7,955 nucleotides of DNA from SZUA-217 sp034658975 (GTDB lineage: Bacteria; Actinomycetota; Acidimicrobiia; Spongiisociales; ZC4RG35): positions 1 through 7,955 of the forward strand of contig JAYEGJ010000109.1 of assembly GCA_034658975.1 (NCBI GenBank). Reading direction: 5' to 3'. Shown here piece by piece: positions 1 to 7,403 of the stretch (positions are counted from its first letter, which is position 1; each line of letters starts with the position of its first letter). The notes below the pieces were generated by a model. That model did no database searches. It worked only from the letters and a program-made list of their open reading frames with translations, and was not told the origin of the DNA. Both the position numbers and the translations under genes were made by a program.

Positions 1-466
1 CGACGTGGGAGGTCCCATAAACGATGGTTTTCGCTTCACGAACATCGATCTTCCCGGTGTTGAGAGCCTCCCAGACCTGGGGGAGGCGTTCCCACAGGTC
101 GGTGGCGAAACCCAACTCCGATTCAGCGGCACGACGGGTCAAGGTCAGGGCGGCACGTATCTCGTCGGAGGCGTACTCCCAGGCCTCTTCTGACCGGCCC
201 AGTTCGGCGTCGGTCCGATAAGAGACTTCCACCATGTCAGCAGCCAGTTCCGCCTGATAGTGACCAACCAGACGATTGTTGGCCTGCATCACTCTCACCG
301 TGTCATGACCCGACAAGCATGAACGATCCACACCCGAGAGAATCCCCGCCAGAAACGGACCAGGAGGAATCGACTCCAGATCATCAGGAAGCACATGACG
401 ATCCGAATCGGCCCACGACTCGGCTTCGGCCGTCAAACCCTCGTAATCCACTTCAGTAGCGAACAT
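1..466 (-). CDS. DUF222 (13E12-type, HNH-endonuclease-associated) protein, N-terminal part
   Basis: Reading the minus strand from ATG at 464-466 gives 155 uninterrupted codons that run off the left edge, so the 3' end is missing. The protein begins MFATEVDYEGLTAEAESW. Residues about 30-80 carry the pattern LESIPPGPFLAGILSGVD, then LSGHDTVRVMQANNRLVGHYQAE, which is typical of actinobacterial DUF222 proteins. Residues about 85-155 (SDEIRAALTLTRRAAE, then a long helix ending in KIDVREAKTIVYG) continue the same helical domain. In this family a C-terminal HNH nuclease domain usually follows; it would lie outside the window, so nuclease activity cannot be judged. The family is multicopy in many actinobacteria (the 13E12 repeat family of mycobacteria) and its biological role is poorly defined. 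No Shine-Dalgarno precedes the ATG, but TATCAT lies 7 nt upstream. The gene follows the P450 stop codon by 82 bp on the same strand. The family call is confident; the function is unknown. Confidence 0.82.
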   Translation of the reverse strand, partial: MFATEVDYEGLTAEAESWADSDRHVLPDDLESIPPGPFLAGILSGVDRSCLSGHDTVRVMQANNRLVGHYQAELAADMVEVSYRTDAELGRSEEAWEYASDEIRAALTLTRRAAESELGFATDLWERLPQVWEALNTGKIDVREAKTIVYGTSHV

Positions 467-479
467 ACGTTCGATGATA
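467..479 (-). promoter_or_regulatory. Candidate -10 element for a leaderless DUF222 transcript
   Basis: On the minus strand TATCAT (474-479) matches TATAAT at 5 of 6 positions and lies 7 nt before the ATG at 466. Transcription would then start at or next to the start codon. The hexamer 17 bp upstream (TGGAAT) is a poor -35. No Shine-Dalgarno is visible. This is inference from spacing and consensus only. Confidence 0.35.
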
Positions 480-548
480 CGGGACGCCAAGGACAGATTC
501 CAGAGGTTCGGAATGACAAATGGCCGACAATCCTGAGGGCTGGTGCGG

Positions 549-1799
549 TCAGTTCACCGAGATCGGCAAATGCTTGATCCCCGAGATGAAATTCGACCGC
601 AGCCGGTCCGGCTCCCCCACCTGAAAGGACTCCACCCGCCGGAGGAACTCCTCGAAGAACACCCTCACCTCGAGCCTGGCAAGCGACGCCCCCAGACACA
701 CGTGGCGGCCGGTGCCAAAGGTGATGTGAGGATTGGGATTGCGGGCGAGGTCGAAGTCAAAAGGGTCCTGGAAAACGTCGGTGTCGTAGTTGGCCGACGT
801 GTACCACATGACCACCTTGTCCCCCGCCGAGATGGGGATGTCCCGAATCACGGTGTCCTCGGTCGCCGTCCGGCGGAAGTGCATGGTCACACTCGACGCC
901 CGGAGAATCTCCTCGGTGGCCGACTCGGAACGGCCGCCGATGTCTTCGAGCCACCAGGCCAACTGGTCGGGATGGTTGTCGAGAAAAGTCATCCCGTGCG
1001 AGATCGTGTGCCTGGTCGTTTCGTTGCCGGCGACCATCATCAACGTGAAGAAGTTCTTGAATTCCAGATCCGTCAACGGCTCGCCGTCGGGCTCAGCGGT
1101 CAGAAGCGTCGTGATGATGTCGTCTTTCGGTTCCCGACGACGTTCCAGGGCTATCTCCTCGGCGTATCTGAACACGTCGATCGCCGCCGGGGCCCGGAAG
1201 GGAAGCAACCGCCAGTCATCGGTGTCGTCCTTGTCGATGATCACGGGCGTGTACTCGGGATCGGCATTGGAGATCATCGAGTCGCCCCAAGCGACCAACT
1301 CATCGGCGTCTTCGGGGGGAACGCCAACGAGACGACAGAGCATCCTGACCGGAAGGTCGCGGGCAATCTCGGTAACGAAATCGAACTCGCCCTTTTCCAG
1401 CACCCCATCGAGCACCAGGGTCGTCAGACGCCGGAAGGCCTCCTCATAGGTGGCAACGACCTTCGGTGTGAATCCGGGCTGGACCAGACGCCGCAGCCGG
1501 GTGTGCTCGGGAGGGTCCATCTCCATGAGCGTGCGACGTGCCTCCATCTCATCCGGGGCCATCTCCTCAATGCGGATGCCGCGAGCTGCGCTGAAGCGCT
1601 TGTAGTCGCGACTGATCTCGATGATGTCGGCATGCTTGGTGACGGCCCAGAACCCGGCGCCGTCCTCCTCATCGATCCACGCGACCGGGTCGTCCTCCCT
1701 CAAGCGTCGGAAGGCGGCGTGGGGAAAGCCACTCAGATAGGTGTCATGGGAGGTGATGTCGGCGTTCGGGTCGCCGGCTTGTTGGCAAAGAGTGCTCAT
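549..1799 (-). CDS. Cytochrome P450 (CYP125/CYP124/CYP142-like)
   Basis: A complete 416-residue bacterial class P450, a haem monooxygenase that needs electrons from a ferredoxin and reductase; no redox partner is encoded here. Visible landmarks are MDPPEHTRLRRLVQPGFTP (residues 94-112), the I-helix oxygen-activation motif AGNETT (257-262), the K-helix ExxR at E297-R300, MHFRRTAT (306-313) and the haem loop FGTGRHVCLG (361-370) with Cys368 as the thiolate ligand. All core residues are intact. The HTRLRRLVQPGFTP, FRRTAT and NPNPHITFG stretches and the C-terminal SNFISGIKHLPI resemble the actinobacterial CYP125/CYP124/CYP142 group, which oxidises cholesterol side chains and methyl-branched lipids; the substrate here is inferred, not shown. 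I chose the ATG at 1797-1799 because it gives the usual P450 N-terminus and overlaps the upstream stop as ATGA. A longer in-frame extension to 1985 lies wholly inside the upstream gene. Confidence 0.95.
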   Translation of the reverse strand: MSTLCQQAGDPNADITSHDTYLSGFPHAAFRRLREDDPVAWIDEEDGAGFWAVTKHADIIEISRDYKRFSAARGIRIEEMAPDEMEARRTLMEMDPPEHTRLRRLVQPGFTPKVVATYEEAFRRLTTLVLDGVLEKGEFDFVTEIARDLPVRMLCRLVGVPPEDADELVAWGDSMISNADPEYTPVIIDKDDTDDWRLLPFRAPAAIDVFRYAEEIALERRREPKDDIITTLLTAEPDGEPLTDLEFKNFFTLMMVAGNETTRHTISHGMTFLDNHPDQLAWWLEDIGGRSESATEEILRASSVTMHFRRTATEDTVIRDIPISAGDKVVMWYTSANYDTDVFQDPFDFDLARNPNPHITFGTGRHVCLGASLARLEVRVFFEEFLRRVESFQVGEPDRLRSNFISGIKHLPISVN

Positions 1800-2899
1800 T
1801 GGTCGTTCGGGGCCGAAAGATAGACGAGCAACGGGATTCGCATCTCTTCCTCCGTGAGACCCCCGTGATTTCCTGCGAGTGGCAAGTCGTTGCCCGGATA
1901 AAGGAACCCGACTCCGGCGTCGGCGACCAGCAACCCGTCCGGCTTCCTCCGGTCGAAGTCGGCGTGCGTTGGGCCCGGGCCCCACAGGCCGTCGAGATCG
2001 TCACCCGTCACCCATGTGGCGGGGAGGTCGGCAGCAAGTCGCTCGGCCTCATCGGCATTGCCGGACACATAGACGACCCTCGAGTCTCCGTACAGAGTCA
2101 CCGATTCGGGTGGTGTGACCTCTATGTGGCGTTCGATGTCGACAATCCCGTGATCGGCCGTCCCCACCATTGCGGCGTAAGAGGGCAGACCTTCTCCGAT
2201 CGCCTCCCACACCCCTGTGACGAGCCGGAGTGCCTCTGAATACGCCTCCGATGCAGTGCCCTCCACATGCCCGGCCGCATCCACATAGGGCAGATAGCAG
2301 ACGACCAATCTTCCCCGCCGCGCGGCCTCTTCGAGGACCGCCGGAGCCATCGAGGTGACGTCCTCGACTCCACGGGTAGGCGCCCCCCGGTATAGAACTC
2401 GATCCAGCGGGCTTCCCAGGAATGCGTCCGGCTCGATGACCACGGCTTCGACACCGTGGCCACTCAGCCGCTCCGCGAGGTTGGGAGCAGGCAGGAAACT
2501 GGAATGGTTGACGTCGGCGGGATTCCCATCGGTGTCGAACCACCACAGAGTGTTGACCGGCTTTTCGGATCCAGTGAACCGCAACAGATACGAGATCAGT
2601 CCGTGACGCGCCGGTGGGAGACCGGTGGCCAGAGTGGCGGTGGCCACCGAGGTCTGCGTGGAGAACGAAGCGTCGAGGGCGCCGGCCCGGTGCCGGACCA
2701 ATGCCCCACCCTCGGGGTGAGCCGTAAGCTGGAGATCGCCGAGACCGTCGAAGAGGACCAGGACGTAGGTCTCCGCATCAGGAATCGCCGCGGCGAGGTT
2801 GGCGACCAGCCCGGGTGACTCCGACGAGCCGGTGAGACGGACCTCCAACTCGGCGATCAGGTTGACCAGACCGGCTCCGTCATAGTTCGGCAATCGCAT
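1796..2899 (-). CDS. Alkaline-phosphatase-superfamily phosphodiesterase (nucleotide pyrophosphatase/phosphodiesterase-like)
   Basis: A 367-residue metal-dependent phosphodiesterase or phosphatase. All ligands expected of the NPP branch can be placed: D51 in VLFDGLGD, the likely nucleophile T81 in FSTQTS followed by TLATGLPPARHG, D207 and H211 in YVDAAGHVEG, D249-H250 in TADHG, and H345 in GNHGG. These should bind two zinc-like ions. The substrate is unknown. The start is the main doubt. I chose Met at 2897-2899 (MRLPNYDGAGLVNLIAELE), because many relatives begin a few residues before a PxYDG motif. In-frame ATGs at 2953 and 2959 would add 18-20 residues, including SRRAFVST, which looks faintly like a twin-arginine motif. 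However, those codons are rich in A/T third positions and would overlap the start of the divergent gene. The stop overlaps the P450 start (ATGA), so both are probably made from one message. No signal peptide is evident with the chosen start. Confidence 0.9.
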   Translation of the reverse strand: MRLPNYDGAGLVNLIAELEVRLTGSSESPGLVANLAAAIPDAETYVLVLFDGLGDLQLTAHPEGGALVRHRAGALDASFSTQTSVATATLATGLPPARHGLISYLLRFTGSEKPVNTLWWFDTDGNPADVNHSSFLPAPNLAERLSGHGVEAVVIEPDAFLGSPLDRVLYRGAPTRGVEDVTSMAPAVLEEAARRGRLVVCYLPYVDAAGHVEGTASEAYSEALRLVTGVWEAIGEGLPSYAAMVGTADHGIVDIERHIEVTPPESVTLYGDSRVVYVSGNADEAERLAADLPATWVTGDDLDGLWGPGPTHADFDRRKPDGLLVADAGVGFLYPGNDLPLAGNHGGLTEEEMRIPLLVYLSAPNDQ

Positions 2900-2957
2900 G
2901 GAGGCCAGATAAGCAGCGGCAGTCGAAACAAATGCACGACGACTACTTTTCATAGGC
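2900..2957. promoter_or_regulatory. Divergent spacer with candidate promoter for the first Asp-box gene
   Basis: This 58-bp stretch separates the minus-strand phosphodiesterase from the plus-strand Asp-box gene, if the phosphodiesterase starts at 2899. It is poorer in GC than its flanks. On the plus strand TACTTT (2944-2949) fits the TANNNT -10 pattern and ends 8 nt before the ATG at 2958, compatible with a leaderless transcript. A related element precedes the second paralog. I find no convincing -35, and no clear promoter for the minus-strand gene. Confidence 0.35.
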
Positions 2958-4733
2958 ATGGTACAGCCGGACCAAGGTCCAGATCAGGGCGAGCGGACCC
3001 AGACGCCACGCACCGCTCTCATCGTTGTGACCGGTCTAATCGTGGTCATTGGTGCGTTCGCTCTCGGTCGCCTGACAACTCCAGAACCGACGGAGGCCAC
3101 CGCTGCTTCCGCCACGACGACGCTGGTTGTGTCTCAACCAACCACCACTCTCGACCTGGCCGACTTCAGGGTGAGCGACATCCAAACTGGGCGGCAGGTT
3201 CGCTGGGCCCGGAGTTTTGGAATCGGAGACACCTGGCCGGTGGCCGTGGTCGAGCACCGAGAGAAATTCTTCCTGTTCGGCAGGCCTCAGGTTTCGACAC
3301 CATCCTCTGCCTCCTACCCGCCTGGAGGACTCCAGGCATGGACCAGCGACGATGGGATCTTCTGGTCCGGCCAGAGCTTCGTCATTGCGGCCGGGTTCTG
3401 GGTGGACAGCGTCGTGTCGACCGACAGAGGAATGATCGCTCTGGGCCGTGACCTCGGCGACGGGACGCCGCTTCTGTGGACTTCGGATGACGGCACGTCG
3501 TGGAACCCTCAGACCATTCCCCTCCCCCGCCCACTCGAACACGCGGAAGTGATGGAAATCGGGAAGGTGGCGGCGACCGACGACAGAATCCTGATCCTCG
3601 GTGGCATCGAATTGAATGAACGCCAGATACTCTCTGAATACCTGCCCGACGACTTGGCCGTTGTGGCGGATTCGTCCTCCGAAGTCGAATTCGATGGCCA
3701 CCGCGTAGTGATGCGGGGGCCATGGGGGATCACCGGCTATTCAGAATCCGCAGCGAATCTCGGCATCCCTGTCGAAATTGTGAGCCGGGTGGCCTCTGGC
3801 GCCCAACGCGAGATGTTTGCATGGATGTCCGACGACGGGATCACCTGGCAGGTGGCCCCCTTTGAGGCCGAAGGGATAGAAGATGTGTCCATTGCAGAGG
3901 ACGGCACTATCACGGTGATGGGTTTCGGCCCCTCGGGGCCGACGAGATGGACGTCCCCTGACGGGCGGGAATGGAGTGCCAATGAACGCCCCGAGGTATT
4001 CAACATCGTTCCGTGGGGTGATGGCTTCGCGGGCACGCAACACATCCCTCCAACAGACCGCCTCGTCACATCTCGAGACGGGCAAGAATGGAACCAACCA
4101 ACGGTCAACGACCTACTCCCCAACGTCTTCAACTGGTGGGTGCACCCGATTGCGGCCAGCAGCGCCGGGATCGCCGCCTTTGCCGAAGGTCAGCCCCTGT
4201 CGAGCGGCGCCGGATCATTTCTCGAAGCTCGGCTTGCACCGACGGTGGAGAAGGGAGGCTACAAACTCTGGGTTGACTTCGGGTTCGGAATAGTCCGGCT
4301 AGACGAGTCCGAGAGCGGCAAGATCATCATCTTCCTCTCATCCTCGACCCCCGAGGCCGACCCACGCGCACAGGTGAACTTTGAGAAGCGAGAGGTCACC
4401 TTCTTCGACCCCAATACCCAGGAGCCGCTCGTCGCTTTCAGCTTCGAGGAGATGAAAAGAGCCGAGCAGGGCGTGGTGACCGTGGATGCGGACGGGGTGG
4501 GAGCATTGACCCCATTCCCGGATCCGTTCGCGGAGGAGGATCGACTGCGGGCCTTCCTGTTCTCAGCCGAAGGGATCGAGTGGTCAGTCCAGGACATGTC
4601 AAAGCTCATGGTGGGTAACGAAGTGAGCCTCCTCCTGGTCGGTGAGGATCGCTTGATCGCGGTGACTCTCGATGAATCCTTTGACGACCAGTCTCTACCC
4701 CAGATCAGCAGCTGGGTCGGCCTCCTCCCCTGA
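2958..4733 (+). CDS. Membrane-anchored Asp-box (BNR-like) repeat protein, paralog 1
   Basis: A 591-residue protein of no recognised function. A short cytoplasmic start (MVQPDQGPDQGERTQTPR) precedes one hydrophobic segment at about residues 19-37 with little sign of a signal-peptidase site. A Thr/Ala/Pro-rich linker follows (about 41-65), so the rest should lie outside the membrane. The exported part carries six Asp-box motifs of the form S-x-D-x-G-x-x-W: S130-W136, S176-W182, S291-W297, S333-W339, S372-W378 and a degenerate S536-W542. Asp-boxes mark beta-hairpin turns in sialidases and other beta-propellers, so a propeller fold is likely. No sialidase catalytic set (RIP motif, arginine triad) is visible, so glycosidase activity is not supported. 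The next gene is a clear paralog sharing the RGPWGI/YGPLGI, AEGQP and FSFEE patches. The ATG start is supported by its DNA similarity to the start of that paralog. Binding, sensing or surface roles are all possible. Confidence 0.87.
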   Translation: MVQPDQGPDQGERTQTPRTALIVVTGLIVVIGAFALGRLTTPEPTEATAASATTTLVVSQPTTTLDLADFRVSDIQTGRQVRWARSFGIGDTWPVAVVEHREKFFLFGRPQVSTPSSASYPPGGLQAWTSDDGIFWSGQSFVIAAGFWVDSVVSTDRGMIALGRDLGDGTPLLWTSDDGTSWNPQTIPLPRPLEHAEVMEIGKVAATDDRILILGGIELNERQILSEYLPDDLAVVADSSSEVEFDGHRVVMRGPWGITGYSESAANLGIPVEIVSRVASGAQREMFAWMSDDGITWQVAPFEAEGIEDVSIAEDGTITVMGFGPSGPTRWTSPDGREWSANERPEVFNIVPWGDGFAGTQHIPPTDRLVTSRDGQEWNQPTVNDLLPNVFNWWVHPIAASSAGIAAFAEGQPLSSGAGSFLEARLAPTVEKGGYKLWVDFGFGIVRLDESESGKIIIFLSSSTPEADPRAQVNFEKREVTFFDPNTQEPLVAFSFEEMKRAEQGVVTVDADGVGALTPFPDPFAEEDRLRAFLFSAEGIEWSVQDMSKLMVGNEVSLLLVGEDRLIAVTLDESFDDQSLPQISSWVGLLP

Positions 4734-4781
4734 TTCGCTAGGTAGCAGACATTGCAGCTGGTGAACCATCCGGCCGTTCTG

Positions 4782-4797
4782 TACGTTTCTCATAGGA
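4782..4797 (+). promoter_or_regulatory. Candidate -10 element before paralog 2
   Basis: TACGTT (4782-4787) fits TANNNT and lies 10 nt before the GTG start. The segment TTTCTCATAGGAGTGGTAC resembles TTTTCATAGGCATGGTAC in front of paralog 1. The AGGAG within it overlaps the start codon and is too close to act as a normal ribosome binding site for it. It implies that the second gene may have its own promoter despite the 64-bp gap. Confidence 0.3.
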
Positions 4798-6477
4798 GTG
4801 GTACTTCCAGAAGGGACCCGCGAGCCTCCGCCACGCAAGGGCGGAAAGGTGATGGCGCTGGTCGCGACCGGCGTGGCCGCCATCGCCCTTACCGGCCTGA
4901 TGACGTTGACCAGCCCGGACGAAGAAACGGACGGCGCTCCCACCACCGAGGCGGTCATCGAGACTCCCACCACGGTCTCCCCCTTCGACCCGTACCAGGT
5001 CGGCGAGCCCCTCACCCTCCAACTGGCAGGGACCTTCCACGGGTTCCACCCGATCGCGACGGTGTATCGCGCTGATGATCTTCTCGTATTCAGTCCGCTG
5101 CTGGTGTCGTCCCAGGAAGGGCAATCAGGGCTGACAGTCCGATCGGCGAGAGGAGACCAACCGGCGCTGGCCACCAACCTCACATCGGAGTTCCGTATCT
5201 CGGGAGTCGAGGCCGGTTTTGGTGTCGTGGTGGCAGCGGGTGTCCACATCGAGAGCGGACAACCCTGGGCATGGACGTCGATGGACGGTGTTCAATGGGA
5301 AGGAGCGCCGCTGCCGGTCGAAGGCGACTCCCGCGACTGGAGTCTGTGGAGCAACGGGATCGCAATCGGCCCGGACGTGATCGCAGTCGCCGCCCGAGGC
5401 TTCGCCGAACAAGGCCGGACCGCCATCGAAGCCAGCCTGAACAGCTACCTGGGCGTCGATAACCTCCCTCGAGGTTGGGACTTCTACGGGTCGCGGCTAA
5501 TCGTGTATGGGCCACTGGGGATAGTGACCGCCGTGGTTGAGGCCGATGAATTGGGCCTGACCTCGGAGCAGATCACACAGGCCAGGACCGGATACTCCTT
5601 TGAAGACTTGGTTTGGGTCTCGACCGACGGAGCCGACAGTTGGCGGCAGACCGAGACCGGGTCCTTCGATGTCCAATCAGCCTTCATCGACAATCACTCC
5701 AACCCGGTGCTGGTCGCCTACGGACCGACCGGCATGAATCTGGTGAGTTTCAATGGCGAGGAATGGGTGCCGGGACCGCGGCTTCCCGAGATTTGGGAGA
5801 TCCACCCCTGGACCGATGGACTTGTCTCGGTGTTCGCCAACCGGCCCGCGGTTTCTACCGACGGAGCCAAGTGGGATCGGCTGCTTCTCGATCGGCTCCT
5901 GCCCGACGCCGGCTGGTGGCAATTCTTCTCCGTCGCAGGGGGCAAGTACGGAATTGCCACGATGGCCGAGGGCCAACCCGATGGCGGTCTCCGTGTTGAA
6001 CGGCAGCCCCAGCCGTTCTCATTGAGCCGTGGCGCATACGTGCTTGCTCTCGATGACCTCACTGGAACTCTGGAATTGCACGAGGGCAGTGAGTCGATCA
6101 GCACTACGCGCCTCTGGAACCAAGCCCAGGCGGAGCACATCGTCCTCGACCTAGCTGCCGAGACGGCCACGTTCCTCGACCCGGCCACCGGAGAGAGTCT
6201 GGTCACGTTCAGCTTCGAGGAGATCGAGCGGGAGGAGAACAGTAGGTTCCTGGGCTTCGAGCGGTTTCCCACGGGACCGCGATACCTCCTCTTCAGCAAC
6301 GACGCCGAGACCTGGAGAGTTGGCGCGGCGACGGGACTCGAAAAGCCCGGATCGTTCGTCACCGAGGTGGACATCTCGAAGAACGAAATCGCTCTCACAC
6401 TCGTCACTGACATCAGCGCGTCGTACGACTCCAGCCGAACCCTGTTCATCGAGATCTGGACCGCCGACCTCAACTGA
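4798..6477 (+). CDS. Membrane-anchored Asp-box (BNR-like) repeat protein, paralog 2
   Basis: A 559-residue paralog of the preceding protein, with a GTG start. A basic, proline-rich N-terminus (REPPPRKGGK) is followed by one hydrophobic segment at about residues 18-36, an acidic Thr/Pro-rich linker (about 40-65), and a long presumably extracytoplasmic region. Asp-box motifs are fewer and more eroded than in paralog 1: S161-W167, S275-W282 (one residue longer), S317-W323 (Asn for Asp), S353-W359 and S500-W506. Regions shared with paralog 1 include YGPLGI (237-242), GWW...MAEGQP (372-393) and LDPATGESLVTFSFEEIE (460-477), matching FDPNTQEPLVAFSFEEMK in the other. The GTG is preferred because its context matches the paralog start and keeps the basic residues before the membrane segment. 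ATG at 4852 is an alternative but would remove them. No catalytic residues are recognised; the role is unknown. Confidence 0.87.
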   Translation: MVLPEGTREPPPRKGGKVMALVATGVAAIALTGLMTLTSPDEETDGAPTTEAVIETPTTVSPFDPYQVGEPLTLQLAGTFHGFHPIATVYRADDLLVFSPLLVSSQEGQSGLTVRSARGDQPALATNLTSEFRISGVEAGFGVVVAAGVHIESGQPWAWTSMDGVQWEGAPLPVEGDSRDWSLWSNGIAIGPDVIAVAARGFAEQGRTAIEASLNSYLGVDNLPRGWDFYGSRLIVYGPLGIVTAVVEADELGLTSEQITQARTGYSFEDLVWVSTDGADSWRQTETGSFDVQSAFIDNHSNPVLVAYGPTGMNLVSFNGEEWVPGPRLPEIWEIHPWTDGLVSVFANRPAVSTDGAKWDRLLLDRLLPDAGWWQFFSVAGGKYGIATMAEGQPDGGLRVERQPQPFSLSRGAYVLALDDLTGTLELHEGSESISTTRLWNQAQAEHIVLDLAAETATFLDPATGESLVTFSFEEIEREENSRFLGFERFPTGPRYLLFSNDAETWRVGAATGLEKPGSFVTEVDISKNEIALTLVTDISASYDSSRTLFIEIWTADLN

Positions 6478-6482
6478 GTCGT

Positions 6483-6488
6483 TACCGT
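6483..6488 (+). promoter_or_regulatory. Candidate -10 element before the FAH-family gene
   Basis: TACCGT fits TANNNT and ends 6 nt before the ATG at 6495. There is no Shine-Dalgarno in the 17-nt gap after the paralog 2 stop, and no good -35. The gene could be read from this weak leaderless promoter, as part of the upstream transcript, or both. Confidence 0.22.
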
Positions 6489-6494
6489 TGGCCC

Positions 6495-7376
6495 ATGCCC
6501 GAAACGCGACGGATCATGTTCGACGGCGCGCCTGTGAGCGCGTGGGTCGACAGCGACGACCTGGTCACCACCAACGGTGAGCGCATCGCCATCGACCACG
6601 CCATACACCTTCCGCCATGCGAGCCGACCAAGATCATCGCCACCCACCTCACCTACAGGAGCAGGGTCGATGAGTTCATGACCAAACTCCCCCCGGCGCC
6701 GACCTACTTCCACAAGCCGACGACCTCACTCAACGCCCACGGTGGCGAAGTTGTCCGACCGGGTCGATGCAAGTACCTCAACTTCGAGGGCGAGATCGCC
6801 ATCGTCATCGGCGAAACTGCATTCAACATCTCCCAGGACGAGGCGGCCCGACACATTGCCGGCTACACCATCGCCAACGACTACGGGCTCCACGACTTCA
6901 GGGACACCGACGCCGGTTCGATGCTGCGGGTCAAGGGCTCCGACACGCTCTGCCCCCTCGGACCGGGACTCGTCACGAATTGGGATTTCCACGACAAGGA
7001 CATCAAGACCCTGGTCAACGGGGAGACCGTCCAGAGCGGGAACACCGCCGAGATGGAATGGGACATGCACTATCTGGTGGCGGACATCGCCCGATCGATA
7101 ACCCTCCTCCCGGGGGACGTGATCCTCAGCGGAACTCCCGCCGGATCGCGCCCGGTCGAGCCCGGCGATGTCGTGACGGTCGAAGTCGAGGGCCTGGGTG
7201 CGTTGACCAACACCATCGTCCAGTCCGACATCGACATTCGGCCCGAGGTCGGCGCCCAGCCCAGCGACTCCGAGGAGGTCCTTTCCACGGCCCTCGGAGG
7301 TGACTGGGAATTCCGCGGAAAGCGGGCCCCACTCGGGCCCGGTGCCAAGCACTACGAGTCCGAAGTGACCGAATGA
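6495..7376 (+). CDS. Fumarylacetoacetate hydrolase (FAH) family protein, HpaG/HpcE-like
   Basis: A complete 293-residue soluble enzyme of the FAH superfamily, which uses a divalent metal to cleave or isomerise oxo-acids from aromatic and related catabolism. The metal ligands can be placed as E98 and E100 in NFEGEIAIVIG, and D129 in TIANDYGLHDFRD. The segment LRVKGSDTLCPLGPGLV (144-160) supplies the conserved Lys147. The C-terminal ILSGTPAGSRPVEPGDVVTV and VEGLGALTNTI are family signatures. The NDY...RD and LRVKxxDxxxPxGP patterns are closest to the HpaG/HpcE branch (homoprotocatechuate pathway isomerase/decarboxylase), but the exact substrate cannot be read from sequence and no other genes of that pathway are in the window. 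It lies 17 bp after paralog 2 and converges on the ArsR-family gene with a 19-bp gap. There is no Shine-Dalgarno; Met8 is a possible later start. Confidence 0.93.
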   Translation: MPETRRIMFDGAPVSAWVDSDDLVTTNGERIAIDHAIHLPPCEPTKIIATHLTYRSRVDEFMTKLPPAPTYFHKPTTSLNAHGGEVVRPGRCKYLNFEGEIAIVIGETAFNISQDEAARHIAGYTIANDYGLHDFRDTDAGSMLRVKGSDTLCPLGPGLVTNWDFHDKDIKTLVNGETVQSGNTAEMEWDMHYLVADIARSITLLPGDVILSGTPAGSRPVEPGDVVTVEVEGLGALTNTIVQSDIDIRPEVGAQPSDSEEVLSTALGGDWEFRGKRAPLGPGAKHYESEVTE

Positions 7377-7382
7377 AGCCGT

Positions 7383-7403
7383 CGGTCGAGTCGATCTAGA
7401 CCG
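7383..7403. terminator. Weak stem-loop between convergent genes
   Basis: CGGTC (7383-7387) can pair with GACCG (7399-7403) around an 11-nt loop. It starts after the FAH-family stop and overlaps the ArsR-family stop. The stem is only five pairs with no T-tract, so a terminator role is a guess based on position. Confidence 0.18.

Noticed and set aside
543..1823. A 426-codon open frame on the plus strand opposite the P450 gene
   Set aside because: It is antisense to a gene with every P450 motif intact, its product has no recognisable domain, and its composition is what a high-GC gene gives in the opposite frame.
1800..1985. N-terminal extension of the P450 frame by 62 codons
   Set aside because: It lies wholly within the phosphodiesterase gene, which needs this DNA for H345 and the C-terminus, and P450s of this group start close to the ATG at 1799.
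2900..2959. Tat signal peptide on the phosphodiesterase
   Set aside because: SRRAFVS is suggestive, but the hydrophobic stretch is short, there is no AxA cleavage site, codon use looks non-coding and the family start lies downstream.
4734..4797. Terminator between the two paralogs
   Set aside because: No stem of useful length followed by a T-tract is present in this 64-bp gap.
2958..6477. The Asp-box proteins as sialidases
   Set aside because: Asp-boxes are structural. No RIP motif or catalytic arginine, tyrosine and glutamate set could be placed.
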